A DNA stretch of 64,000 nt from Leeuwenhoekiella sp. MAR_2009_132 (GTDB taxonomy: Bacteria > Bacteroidota > Bacteroidia > Flavobacteriales > Flavobacteriaceae), in NCBI RefSeq assembly GCF_000687915.1, contig NZ_JHZY01000004.1, positions 379,501 to 443,500 of the forward strand. The letters run 5' to 3'. How positions within the stretch are numbered: the stretch's first letter is position 1; every line of letters starts with the position of its first letter. This document shows, one piece after another, positions 16,780 to 25,845 of this stretch. The position numbers and the translations under genes are program-made. Below the pieces are notes generated by a model. It searched no databases and had not been told where the DNA came from. It saw only the letters and a list, made by a program, of their open reading frames with translations.

Positions 16780-19217
16780 ATGCGTTCAATTATGGTTCTT
16801 AGATCTATTCTCTTTTTTTACTTTCCACGTTAACCTTATTTGGTCAAACCCGTACGGTTACTGAATTACATACTGGTTGGCGTTTTCAAAAAGGAAATTT
16901 TAAAGATGCTGCACTTCCTTCTTTTGATGATTCTAATTGGGAAGAGGTAACAGTACCTCACGATTGGGCTATTTACGGTCCGTTTGACAAGGAGATCGAT
17001 AAACAAACCGTTGCCATAACTCAAAATGGTGAACAAACCGCCACCGAAAAAACAGGACGTACCGGCTCTTTACCTTTTACAGGAACCGGCTGGTATCGTA
17101 CAAATTTTGAAGTGCCAGAATATTCAGAAGATAAAAAAGTGCTTTTATTATTTGAAGGAGCAATGAGCGAACCACAGGTTTACCTCAACGGAAAAAAAAT
17201 TGGCGAATGGGCTTATGGATATTCTTATTTCTATTTTGATATCACGGCATTTTTAAAAAATGGTGAAAACACACTTGCCGTAGAATTAAGTAATAAAGAA
17301 TTCTCCTCACGCTGGTATCCAGGTGCTGGTTTGTATCGTAACGTAAGCCTTATAATTAAAGACAAACAAAGTATAGATCAATGGGGAACCTTTATCACTA
17401 CTCCTATTGCTACGCAAGAAGAAGCAAAAATTAATATTAAAACTGAGGTTAGCGGAAATAATTTAAAACTGGTTACCACAGTTTTTGATAAAGATGGTAA
17501 TCAAATTACTCAAGATTCTACAGCAATAGCGTATAGCAATCAGTTTGATCAAAATCTAAAGGTTAAAAAACCCAATTTATGGAGTCCTGAAAATCCGTAT
17601 TTGTACACAGCAGTTTCAAGACTTTATTCGGGTAATGAATTAAAAGATGAAGTGACGACAAAATTTGGTATTCGTTCTATCTCCTATTCAGCAGAAACCG
17701 GCTTTCAACTTAATGGAGAAACCCGCAAATTTAAAGGAGTTTGTTTGCATCACGATTTGGGACCCCTCGGTACCGCAGTAAATAAAGCTGCACTGCGCCG
17801 CCAGATGAAAATTTTAAAAGACTTAGGCTGTGACGCCATACGTAGTTCTCACAATATGCCCTCGTTTGAGCAATTGGAACTTGCAGACGAGATGGGTTTT
17901 ATGTTTCTCGCAGAAAGTTTTGACGAGTGGAAAAAACCTAAAGTTGAAAATGGTTACAACCGTTTTTTTGATGAATATGCCGAAAAGGATGTGGTTAATT
18001 TAGTTCGTGCAACCCGAAATCATCCATCTATCGTTATGTGGAGTGCAGGTAATGAAGTGCCAGATCAGTACGGAAGCGCAGGTGTAAAACGAGCGCGATG
18101 GTTGCAAGATATTTTCCATAGAGAAGACCCTACACGCCCTGTAACTGTGGGTATGGACCAGGTTAAAAATACCATGGAGTCTGGGTTTGGTGCTATTCTC
18201 GATATTCCCGGACTTAATTACCGAGTGCATTTATATGAAGATGCTTATGATAAATTTCCTCAAGGTTTTATTTTAGGCTCAGAAACTGCCTCGACAGTGA
18301 GCTCAAGAGGTGTTTATAAATTTCCGGCTGAAAAGGCAAGTATGAAACAATATCCAGATTTTCAGAGTTCGTCATATGATTTAGAATATTGCAGCTGGTC
18401 TAATCTCCCTGAAGATGATTTTATTTTACAAGATGATAAACCCTGGGTTATTGGAGAGTTTGTTTGGACGGGTTTTGACTATCTAGGTGAACCTACACCT
18501 TATGATGAGAGCTGGCCTTCACGCAGTTCGTACTTTGGCATGATTGATCTGGCAGGAATTCCCAAAGATCGTTATTATCTATACCGCAGCCGCTGGAACA
18601 CTCAGCAGGAAACCTTGCATCTGTTACCGCATTGGAACTGGGAAGGTCGTGAGGGTGAGAAAACTCCGGTTTTTGTGTATACCAGTTACGACAGCGCAGA
18701 ACTTTTTATAAATGGTAAAAGTCAGGGAATACAAACTAAAAATGATGCAACTCCACAAACTCGTTTTCGATTAATGTGGAATGATGTGATTTATGAACCC
18801 GGCACCCTTAAAGTTGTAGCATTAGATGCTAAAGGAAACCCAGTTGCTGAAAAAGAAGTGAAAACTGCCGGTAAACCTTATGCATTAAAACTTAATGCAG
18901 ATCGCACCACTTTAAATGCAGATGGTAAAGATTTATCATTTGTAACCGTTTCTGTGGTAGATAAAGAAGGGAACCCTTGCCCTACTGCCACAAATCAGTT
19001 ACAATTTAAAGTTACAGGTAAGGGAAGTTATCGTGCTGCCTGTAATGGTGATGCGACTTCGCTTGAATTATTTCACGAGCCAACGATGCAATTATTTAGC
19101 GGTAAACTTGTAGTCTTAGTGCAAAGTGATACTAAACCCGGAACTATTAAACTTAAAGTAAGTGGAACTAATTTAAAAACGGCTACACTAGATTTAAATA
19201 GTGCATCAATAAATTGA
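16780..19217 (+). CDS. GH2 beta-galactosidase, secreted, with apparent frameshift in signal peptide
   Basis: An ATG at 16780 begins a signal peptide (MRSIMVLRSILFF) that runs into a T7 tract at 16813-16819 and then a stop at 16831. Reading on in the -1 frame from the tract continues the signal peptide (LLSTLTLFGQ) and gives a complete GH2 enzyme without further breaks (about 812 residues). The mature N-terminus (ELHTGWRFQKGNFKDA, PHDWAIYGPF) is the GH2 sugar-binding domain. Catalytic residues are the acid/base Glu in WSAGNE (codon 18054-18056) and the nucleophile Glu in VIGEFVWTGFDY (codon 18456-18458). C-terminal Ig-like domains follow. Without the shift, the first in-frame start codon is GTG at 17112, which would delete about 110 residues of the sugar-binding domain. 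Confidence 0.85.
16813..16819 (+). other. T7 homopolymer at the GH2 frameshift point
   Basis: Seven consecutive T at 16813-16819 inside the signal-peptide codons. One added T (T8) would join the ATG at 16780 to the rest of the gene. Causes could be a base-call error, slipped-strand phase variation or true inactivation. Confidence 0.8.
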
Positions 19218-19271
19218 GACATTACCTATCTCCCTTTTTTGTAACTTTATAAAAAAGAAAAACGATAAGCT

Positions 19272-19724
19272 ATGAAAACCTCATCTCGTCTGGAACAAGC
19301 TATTAGTAAGCTTTATACCGCCTTTCACAATGGTAATCTCAACCCAGAATGTTGTAAAAGTTGTGCGGTAGGCAATATTCTCGATAATACGGATACCTGG
19401 AAACATCTAACGGAAGGACACGGTTCTTTACAACTTACTTACGTAGGCAAAGTGAATGAAGCCTTTGGTCGCAGATTAAATGGCTACTCACCTTTAGAAT
19501 TATTGGAAATTGAAGCTGCCTTTTTAAAAGGTTGTGGATACACACTTCCGCTTTCGCGAAAGCAAAACAAAACTATCGACCGCAACTCAAAAGAAGTCAT
19601 GTTTAATGGAATGTGTGAGGCAGTCGCTGTTTTATGCAAACTTGATAATGTTGCAAATGTGATGGACTTTTCAAAACTCTTTGACTTTAAAGAAGATGAG
19701 CCGGTTTATCAACTTGCCTTTTAA
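19272..19724 (+). CDS. Conserved-looking 150-residue protein of unknown function
   Basis: No domain recognised. Near the N-terminus it has a Cys-rich stretch PECCKSCAVGN (residues 25-35, CCxxC), then GHGSLQLTYVGKVNEAFGRR and a conserved-looking SPLELLEIEAAFLKGCGYTL block, with a further Cys later. No signal peptide or membrane helix, so it is probably cytoplasmic. From memory, similar small flavobacterial proteins are sometimes labelled NqrF, but nothing here supports that: there is no 2Fe-2S ferredoxin pattern and no FAD/NADH domain. It starts 54 bases after the GH2 gene and converges with the symporter gene. Coding is likely; function open. Confidence 0.7.
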   Translation: MKTSSRLEQAISKLYTAFHNGNLNPECCKSCAVGNILDNTDTWKHLTEGHGSLQLTYVGKVNEAFGRRLNGYSPLELLEIEAAFLKGCGYTLPLSRKQNKTIDRNSKEVMFNGMCEAVAVLCKLDNVANVMDFSKLFDFKEDEPVYQLAF

Positions 19725-19757
19725 GTCAATCTTTATAATTGACTTAAAAAAATTCTA

Positions 19758-21326
19758 TTAGGATAGCCATATATATATTCCTACGGTGAGCGCTACCAGT
19801 ATAGACCCTGCCACGTTTACATATTTCCAGGGTTCACTTGGATTGGGGTACAATTCCTGAACATAATTACCTTTAAAGGTAACTTTAGATACCAGAAACA
19901 TAATCAGGAAATTTAGAACAAACTCAATACCCCAAAGATGCACAAAGTGGATGTCTAATTTTAGAATAAACGTTGTAAGAATATAGAACGAAAAGCCAAA
20001 TAGTAAACCTGCCTTTGCTCCTTTTGCATTTATTTGTTTGAAGAAAATACCGGCTATAATTACTGAAGAAATCGGGATAAAGAAAATACCATTGAGTTCC
20101 TGTAATAACAAATACAACCCATCTGGTGCGTATGCAACCATAGGAGCAACAGCAATAGCTAAAACTGCTAAAACTAATGAAGATAACTTACCAAAGCGCA
20201 CCAACTTTTTATCAGATACGGTTGGGTTAATAAGCTTCTTATAAATATCAAGACAAAATATGGTGCTTGCAGAGTTGAGTACACTATTAAAGGTACTTAA
20301 TACTGCTCCCAGAATTACGGCAGCAAAGAAGCCGAATAAGTAGGTAGGCAATACTTTCTTTACGAGCAATGGATAAATTAAATCTGGTGTTGCTTGAAAT
20401 TCATCTTGAAAGTAATAATACGCTATAAGTCCCGGCAACACGATGATAATGGGGACAAAAAGCTTCAAAACACCAGTATAAATAAGCCCTTTCTGCGCTT
20501 CAGCAAGATTCTTGGCACCAAATGCACGCTGAATAATAGCTTGATTCATCCCCCAGAAATATACCTGATTAATCATTAATCCGGTAAACAAAGTTGAAAA
20601 AGGAAGGTTAGAATCTTCAGCACCTATGATGTCAAACTTTTCGGGAGCAAAATCATAAACGGTTTGCATTCCGCCAAAAATACTTCCGTCACCTATTTGA
20701 TATAACGCAAATAGCGGAATCAAAATTCCTCCTGCCATAAGCCCTACTCCATTCAAAGTATCGGAATAGGCAACAGCTTTCAGTCCGCCAAAAATCGCAT
20801 ACAAAGAACCGATTACTCCTATAACCAGGACGGTATAGACAAGTGCTGTAGATCTAGAAATATCAAACATTTCAGAAAAACTAAAAACACTTTCGATATT
20901 TATCGCACCTGTATACAATACAATTGGCAACAGTGTTACCACAAAGGAGAGCATTAATAAAAATGCGACTACAGATCGTGTGGTACTGTCAAAACGTTTC
21001 TCGAGATATTCAGGAATTGTGGTGAGCCCCATTCGTATAAATCGGGGTATAAAAAATAAGGCTGCAATAACAAGCGCAATCGCCGAGGTGACTTCCCAGG
21101 CGATTACGATAATACCATTTTGATACGAACTCCCATTCATACCTATAAGATGTTCTGTAGATATATTTGTAAGAATCATTGATCCCGCAATCACAGTTCC
21201 GGTAAGAGTTCTGCCGGCTAAAAAATAACCATTTGCGGTTGTAAACTGATCTTTACGAAGTTTCCATGTCGTATAAAAAATTACAAATAAGGTGAATCCA
21301 AAAAAACCTATATAGGTAGCTGTCAT
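19758..21326 (-). CDS. Sodium:solute symporter (SSS family), likely inositol
   Basis: The 522-residue inner-membrane protein has about 13-14 hydrophobic helices. SSS-family features are the N-terminal TANGYFLAGRTLTG (about 32-45), an unwound first-core-helix region with NISTEHLIGMNGSSYQNGI (about 54-72), and the signature-like stretch GVIGSLYAIFGGLKAVAYSDTLNG (about 169-192). It is 25 bases downstream of myo-inositol oxygenase on the same strand, so the two are probably cotranscribed. Uptake of myo-inositol with sodium is inferred from that pairing and from SLC5-type inositol carriers; the sequence alone does not fix the sugar. Confidence 0.85.
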   Translation of the reverse strand: MTATYIGFFGFTLFVIFYTTWKLRKDQFTTANGYFLAGRTLTGTVIAGSMILTNISTEHLIGMNGSSYQNGIIVIAWEVTSAIALVIAALFFIPRFIRMGLTTIPEYLEKRFDSTTRSVVAFLLMLSFVVTLLPIVLYTGAINIESVFSFSEMFDISRSTALVYTVLVIGVIGSLYAIFGGLKAVAYSDTLNGVGLMAGGILIPLFALYQIGDGSIFGGMQTVYDFAPEKFDIIGAEDSNLPFSTLFTGLMINQVYFWGMNQAIIQRAFGAKNLAEAQKGLIYTGVLKLFVPIIIVLPGLIAYYYFQDEFQATPDLIYPLLVKKVLPTYLFGFFAAVILGAVLSTFNSVLNSASTIFCLDIYKKLINPTVSDKKLVRFGKLSSLVLAVLAIAVAPMVAYAPDGLYLLLQELNGIFFIPISSVIIAGIFFKQINAKGAKAGLLFGFSFYILTTFILKLDIHFVHLWGIEFVLNFLIMFLVSKVTFKGNYVQELYPNPSEPWKYVNVAGSILVALTVGIYIWLS

Positions 21327-21351
21327 AATTTAAAAAGTCTTCTGTGCCCTA

Positions 21352-22218
21352 TTAAAACTTTAAGGTTTCTGGTAAGTATTTTTTTACCAATTCTTCGTAA
21401 TACGGTCTCAACTTTTTAGAATCTGGTGGCACCGGTGCTTTTGAATATAAATCGTAGGGATTAAATTTCTTAACCCACTCAAACATCTCGTGATCCTTTT
21501 GAGTCATTAAATGTGCATATGCATTTTCCCTATGTTGTGAGTAAAACGAGTGATACCGTATCATATACAAAGCAGGTTCGGGCAGATAATCTTTAAGAAT
21601 CTGATACAGATATTCATCGTGTCCCCAACTCATTTTAACCTTATCTAGACCACAATTTTCTTCATAAACACCTAGTTTGGTATTGTACTCTTGATTGTAG
21701 GTATCAGGATTGTCTTTAAAAAACTCCGGGTAAACTATTTTGTCTGAAAAAGCACACCCTACCGGGAAAGTATCTCCTACAACTGCCCATTGTGGCTCTC
21801 CAAAAAGACATAATACTTTACCTACGTCGTGTAAAAATCCGGTAAGTACAAACCAGTCTGGGTGACCGTCTGCACGTATAGCTTCAGATGTTTGTAGTAA
21901 ATGCTGCAATTGATCTAAGTCAATATCAGGATCACTATCGTCTACAAGCGTATTCAGGAAATCAATGGCTTCCCAAATAGACATTTCTCTGCGATCAAAC
22001 TTTAAAAATTCGTTTTCCTTTTGAGTAACAAAGTCATACGTCTGATATTTGTGATTTACGCGGTAAAATTCTTTAACTGTATCTACCCGATCTGAATCTA
22101 TATAGTTTCTAAATTCTTCCTCACTTTTCTCTGAAGGTTCCGGATCTGGATATCTGTTTAATAAATCATCTTCCCAATCGTCTAGATTATGCATAGGGCC
22201 GTTTGCTGTAGCATCCAT
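21352..22218 (-). CDS. Myo-inositol oxygenase (MIOX)
   Basis: The 288-residue length equals that of eukaryotic MIOX. The six di-iron ligands of the family are all visible: His119 (ADGHPDW), His130-Asp131 (GFLHDVGK), His200 (SWGHDEY), His223 (RYHSFYS) and Asp256 (NPYDLYSK). The N-terminal block [19 protein letters not shown] is also typical. The enzyme opens myo-inositol with O2 to give D-glucuronate in the cytoplasm. It is first gene of a two-gene unit with a sodium symporter. No glucuronate-isomerase or other uronate genes lie in the window, so the downstream pathway must be elsewhere. Family call is very firm. Confidence 0.97.
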   Translation of the reverse strand: MDATANGPMHNLDDWEDDLLNRYPDPEPSEKSEEEFRNYIDSDRVDTVKEFYRVNHKYQTYDFVTQKENEFLKFDRREMSIWEAIDFLNTLVDDSDPDIDLDQLQHLLQTSEAIRADGHPDWFVLTGFLHDVGKVLCLFGEPQWAVVGDTFPVGCAFSDKIVYPEFFKDNPDTYNQEYNTKLGVYEENCGLDKVKMSWGHDEYLYQILKDYLPEPALYMIRYHSFYSQHRENAYAHLMTQKDHEMFEWVKKFNPYDLYSKAPVPPDSKKLRPYYEELVKKYLPETLKF

Positions 22219-22572
22219 AGTATATATTTTTTAATTAAACTTTTTTTGTTGGCACATAGTTAAAGAGTTGACTAAAAACTCTTGAAACCTCTATAAATTT
22301 ACTAAAATCAACAATTCGCAATCGATTTCGAGTTTGTTCAAACCTAAAATTTTAAAATCTTAGTTTTTAGGTAATCAATACGCTTTACAAGAATAGATTT
22401 AATCTTTATTAAGCATATGGATAAACTATGCAGTTATATGTACAACCTCGCCATATCCATTGCAAAAACGGGAGTTTTATAAGAGATCACATAAATATTA
22501 TTGAGCATCTAGAGTATACCAGAATATTAATAGTTTGGTATTTGCTGCTTCGGTAATCTGTCTTAAAACTGT
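22219..22572. other. Intergenic stretch between MIOX and the thiamine operon
   Basis: No ORF of note. On the minus strand a -7-like TAGGTTTG lies at 22339-22346, about 120 bases before the MIOX start, but without a correctly spaced TTG; it is a weak promoter candidate for MIOX. Otherwise nothing recognised. Confidence 0.4.
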
Positions 22573-22580
22573 TATCTTTG
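22573..22580 (+). promoter_or_regulatory. -7 element of the thiamine operon
   Basis: TATCTTTG matches TAnnTTTG exactly and ends 6 bases before the TPP aptamer, so the transcript would begin right at the riboswitch. No TTG at 17-23 bases upstream was found, so the -33 part is non-consensus. Confidence 0.6.
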
Positions 22581-22586
22581 AATTGG

Positions 22587-22659
22587 CTTTAGGGGTATTC
22601 TATCTAGAATTGAGACAGTCCCTTTGAACCTGTTTGGTTAACACCAGCGTAGGGAAAAG
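22587..22659 (+). promoter_or_regulatory. TPP riboswitch (THI-box aptamer)
   Basis: The conserved core is visible in order: AGGGGT (22591-22596), TTGAGA (22611-22616), CCCTTTGAACCTG (22620-22632) and ACACCAGCGTAGGGAA (22641-22656). Outer stem P1 is CTTT (22587-22590) with AAAG (22656-22659). Thiamine pyrophosphate binding should lower expression of thiM-thiE-thiD-tenA, which starts 63 bases later. Within the linker, TCAATTC (22670-22676) is complementary to GAATTGA inside the aptamer (22607-22613), a possible switching helix. No clear intrinsic terminator is seen, so control may be at translation. Confidence 0.93.
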
Positions 22660-22722
22660 TATCAGAACTTCAATTCCAGAAAGAGCAGTATCCTCTAGCC
22701 GCAAATTTTTAAAACATACGCG

Positions 22723-23517
22723 ATGAACGAGAAACTCTGGCAACATATTTTAACCGTAAGAAATCAATCGCCACTAGTGCAAAACATCACAAATTATGTG
22801 GTGATGAATAACACTGCAAATGCACTTCTCGCCATTGGCGCATCTCCTATTATGGCGCACGCACACCATGAGATGGCTTCCATGCAAAAAATATGCAACG
22901 CACTTGTAGTTAATATAGGCACCTTAGATGAGTACTGGGTAGAATCTATGCTCATTGCAGCAACCGAGGCAAACCACAACAACAAACCCTGGATTTTAGA
23001 TCCTGTGGGCGCAGGTGCTACGCCATATCGCGATGAGGTATTAAATAGACTTTTAGAACTTAAACCTGCTGCAATACGTGGCAATGCGTCAGAAATCCTG
23101 GCATTAGCAAAACACAATAAAACACAAACTAAAGGTGTTGATAGTACTGCGTCTAGTCTTGAAGCTATAGATGCTGCCAGATACTTAACTAAAGAATTTG
23201 GATGTCTTGTAGTAATCTCTGGCGAAACTGATGTTATTGTAAATGAAGGTCAAGAATTTAAATTAAATAATGGGAATGCATTAATGACAAAAATTACGGG
23301 TATGGGGTGTTCTGCAACCGCCATACTTGCTGCATTTATTGCCGTAATTACTAATAAAACTGAAGCTGCAGTTGCAGCAACTGCCCTAATTAGTATTGCA
23401 GGAGAACTCGCCGCAAAAAACAGCGCAGGTCCAGGAAGTTTACAAATGAATATTCTGGACAAATTGTATAACATCACAGAAACCGAATTTTTACAGCATA
23501 TTAAACTTTCTAATTAA
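22723..23517 (+). CDS. thiM: Hydroxyethylthiazole kinase
   Basis: The 264-residue protein phosphorylates 4-methyl-5-(2-hydroxyethyl)thiazole to the phosphate used by ThiE. Family signatures are VQNITNYVVMNNTANALLAI (residues 20-39), the WILDPVGAGAT substrate/ATP region, and GMGCSATA with the catalytic Cys near the C-terminal third. Length matches ThiM (about 260-270). It is first gene behind the TPP riboswitch and its stop codon abuts the ATG of thiE. Role is thiazole salvage in the cytoplasm. Confidence 0.97.
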   Translation: MNEKLWQHILTVRNQSPLVQNITNYVVMNNTANALLAIGASPIMAHAHHEMASMQKICNALVVNIGTLDEYWVESMLIAATEANHNNKPWILDPVGAGATPYRDEVLNRLLELKPAAIRGNASEILALAKHNKTQTKGVDSTASSLEAIDAARYLTKEFGCLVVISGETDVIVNEGQEFKLNNGNALMTKITGMGCSATAILAAFIAVITNKTEAAVAATALISIAGELAAKNSAGPGSLQMNILDKLYNITETEFLQHIKLSN

Positions 23518-24177
23518 ATGAATATAAATTCATTTCCGTACCGCTTATATTTAGTCCTATCTGAGGAAGCCTGTGCTGGCAAAGACTTTCTAAAATTAGC
23601 AGAAGAGGCTGTTAAAGGTGGTGTAGACCTTATACAGCTACGCGAAAAAAACACCACACATAACCGTTTTTTAGACAAAGCTATTCGGTTAAAAGAAGTA
23701 CTTTCTAAATATGATGTTCCGTTAATAATTAATGACAATCTAAGCGTTGCCCAGAAAGCAAAAGCTTACGGAATACACGTAGGTAATAACGATATAAATC
23801 CCACAGTAATTAGAAAAGACTGGCAAACCTGTAAGTTATTAGGCTACTCTATCGAATATCTAGAGCAATTATACAACGAGCAAACCTATACATCAGATTA
23901 TCTGGGAATAAGTCCGGTGTTTAAAACTCCCACAAAAACTGATACCGTCACTGCCTGGGGAATAGAAGGAATACAGCAAATTAGAAATGCTACCGAAAAA
24001 CCTCTGGTTGCAATAGGCAGTATAAAAGCATCAAATACAAGAGAGATAATTGAAGCTGGTGCAGATTGTGTGGCTGTTGTTTCGGCAATATGTGGTGCAG
24101 ATAATCCTCAAAAAGCAGCTTCTTTAATACGTAATGAAATTGAAAAGGCATCAACATATAAACGCAACTTAAGCTAG
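23518..24177 (+). CDS. thiE: Thiamine-phosphate synthase
   Basis: The 219-residue TIM-barrel protein joins HMP-pyrophosphate and thiazole phosphate into thiamine phosphate. Family landmarks are DLIQLREKN (about 40-48), PLIINDNLSVA, GYSIEYLEQ (in place of the common GxSxH), LGISPVFKTPTKTD and the phosphate-binding VAIGSIKASNTREIIEAGAD. The ATG follows the thiM stop without a gap, indicating translational coupling, and thiD begins 3 bases after its end. Confidence 0.96.
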   Translation: MNINSFPYRLYLVLSEEACAGKDFLKLAEEAVKGGVDLIQLREKNTTHNRFLDKAIRLKEVLSKYDVPLIINDNLSVAQKAKAYGIHVGNNDINPTVIRKDWQTCKLLGYSIEYLEQLYNEQTYTSDYLGISPVFKTPTKTDTVTAWGIEGIQQIRNATEKPLVAIGSIKASNTREIIEAGADCVAVVSAICGADNPQKAASLIRNEIEKASTYKRNLS

Positions 24178-24180
24178 CTC

Positions 24181-25014
24181 ATGAAAAATTATACATATCC
24201 TTCTGTCATGAGTATTGCAGGTTTTGACGGCAGTGGTGGCGCGGGACTTCAAGCAGATTTAAAAACAATTTCTGCTCTGGGGTGTTATGCTACTACGGTA
24301 TTAACAGCACTACCCGTTCAAAACACAACCGGAGTAAAGTCAATTTTCTCAATTCCTGTATCTGTAGTTGATGAGCAATTAGCTTCTATTTTTGATGATA
24401 TATTACCTTCCGCAGTAAAAATAGGAATGGTACATACCCCGCAACTGGTAGAAACTATTGCAAGATACCTCAACCAGCATCCTAGCATACCTATAGTTTT
24501 TGACCCCGTTATGGTAGCTACCAGTGGTCATAAATTGATTGAAGAAGCAACAATAAAAAGTCTTGTTACTCATTTGTTTCCAATCGCTTCAATCATTACA
24601 CCTAATATGGATGAGGCTGCGTTGTTAGCCAAAATGGACGTGAAAAATCTCGACGATATGTATGTTGCTGGTCAAAAAATTTTACAACTAGGATGCAAAT
24701 CGGTTTTATTAAAAGGTGGACATTTAAATGAAAGCACCCTCACTTCACTCTACTTTAAAGAAGACGGAAGCGTTTTAGAATATTCCTTTGAGCGTTATGA
24801 AACCCGAAATATGCACGGATCTGGTTGTACGCTTTCTTCGGCGATTGCTTCGTATATCGCACAAGGCAAAACCTTAGAGCGTGCAGTACAATTAGGACAG
24901 GACTATGTGCATAAAGCAATCTATCACGCAAAAGATGTGGTGATAGGTAACGGTAACGGACCATTAAATCACTTTTTTGATCCTCAAAAACTTATAAAAA
25001 ATGAAATGGAGTAA
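24181..25014 (+). CDS. thiD: Hydroxymethylpyrimidine/phosphomethylpyrimidine kinase
   Basis: The 277-residue ribokinase-fold enzyme phosphorylates HMP and HMP-P to HMP-PP. It shows SIAGFDGSGGAGLQADLKT (about 11-29), FDPVMVATSGHKL (about 106-118), the ITPNMDEA segment and the anion-hole MHGSGCTLSSAIA with catalytic region near residue 215. It is the third gene of the riboswitch operon and overlaps tenA by 14 bases. Together with ThiM it feeds ThiE with both salvaged halves. Confidence 0.97.
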   Translation: MKNYTYPSVMSIAGFDGSGGAGLQADLKTISALGCYATTVLTALPVQNTTGVKSIFSIPVSVVDEQLASIFDDILPSAVKIGMVHTPQLVETIARYLNQHPSIPIVFDPVMVATSGHKLIEEATIKSLVTHLFPIASIITPNMDEAALLAKMDVKNLDDMYVAGQKILQLGCKSVLLKGGHLNESTLTSLYFKEDGSVLEYSFERYETRNMHGSGCTLSSAIASYIAQGKTLERAVQLGQDYVHKAIYHAKDVVIGNGNGPLNHFFDPQKLIKNEME

Positions 25015-25654
25015 TATTAGCTGGGAACGTATTCGACCTATATACGACACGATAATTAAAATGCCATTCATCAATCAATTAGCAGATGGATCGCTACCTC
25101 TTGAGCAGTTCCAATTTTATATTCAACAAGATTCAATTTATTTAGAAAATTTTGGGAGAGCACTGGCATTAATCGCAGCGCGTTGTCACGACGTGCAGGA
25201 TATTCTTGCTTATACTCGCTTTGCTGAAGGAGCTATTGTAGTTGAAAATGCTTTACACGAATCCTTTTTTAATGATTTTAAAATCACCAAGTCACAGCAA
25301 ATAAGCCCTGCCTGCCATCACTATATTCACTTTTTAAAAAGTACAGCCGCACTAGATCAGGTTGAAGTTGCAATGGCAGCGGTATTACCGTGCTTTTGGA
25401 TTTATAAAGAAGTAGGTGATTTTATTTATGCTAATCAAACCTCAAAAAACAATCCTTATCAAAAATGGATTGATACTTATGCCGGTGAAGAATTTGGATT
25501 GCTGGTAGATCAAGCAATTGCCATATGCGATAGGGTAGCACAAAACTGTAGTCAAAGTCAACTTGAAAAAATGCACAATGCCTTTTACACGGGTTGTCAA
25601 CTTGAATTTATGTTTTGGGATAGTGCTTCTAAACTGAATAGCTGGGAGGTCTAA
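25001..25654 (+). CDS. tenA: Aminopyrimidine aminohydrolase (TenA/thiaminase II)
   Basis: The 217-residue all-helical enzyme hydrolyses amino-HMP from degraded thiamine to HMP, which ThiD then phosphorylates. It has the TenA_E/C pattern: catalytic Cys in AAVLPCFWIYKEVG (about 126-139), FGRALALIAARC earlier, and the C-terminal CQLEFMFWD with the second catalytic Glu. It overlaps thiD, ends the operon, and points to salvage from environmental thiamine breakdown products. No thiC or thiazole-synthesis genes are in this window; whether the organism makes thiamine de novo cannot be judged here. Confidence 0.95.
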   Translation: MKWSNISWERIRPIYDTIIKMPFINQLADGSLPLEQFQFYIQQDSIYLENFGRALALIAARCHDVQDILAYTRFAEGAIVVENALHESFFNDFKITKSQQISPACHHYIHFLKSTAALDQVEVAMAAVLPCFWIYKEVGDFIYANQTSKNNPYQKWIDTYAGEEFGLLVDQAIAICDRVAQNCSQSQLEKMHNAFYTGCQLEFMFWDSASKLNSWEV

Positions 25655-25739
25655 TTGTTAAAATTCAATTAAATAAAATAAATTTTGTCACGCGGGCATA
25701 AACCTATCGTCATTAAGATAAGTAAGTAAGATTGACAAA

Positions 25740-25799
25740 ATGTTTTCTTTATATTTATTTGGATTAGCCGCCTTTAATATCGAAATCAATAAGCGTTAA
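25740..25799 (+). CDS. Possible 19-residue small ORF
   Basis: ATG at 25740, 19 codons, TAA at 25797-25799, followed 12 bases later by a strong terminator. The peptide begins MFSLYLFGLAAFN and is hydrophobic in its first 13 residues, then charged. A promoter-like TTG-N17-TATCGTCA (25685-25712) lies upstream but the -7 match is poor. It may be no more than the 3' untranslated end of tenA. Coding is speculative. Confidence 0.25.
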   Translation: MFSLYLFGLAAFNIEINKR

Positions 25800-25810
25800 T
25801 TATATATTTC

Positions 25811-25845
25811 AAAATCCCTTAGATTATTCTAAGGGATTTTTTTTT
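25811..25845 (+). terminator. Terminator downstream of the thiamine operon
   Basis: A 13-bp perfect stem AAAATCCCTTAGA/TCTAAGGGATTTT (25811-25823 with 25828-25840), loop TTAT, then a T run to 25845. It lies 157 bases after tenA. Confidence 0.88.

Noticed and set aside
17112..19217. GTG at 17112 as start of the GH2 gene
   Set aside because: The frame continues upstream with typical GH2 N-terminal sequence and a signal peptide to 16803, so a start here would cut into the sugar-binding domain.
19272..19724. NqrF as name for the 150-residue protein
   Set aside because: No ferredoxin, FAD or NADH motif and less than half the length of NqrF.
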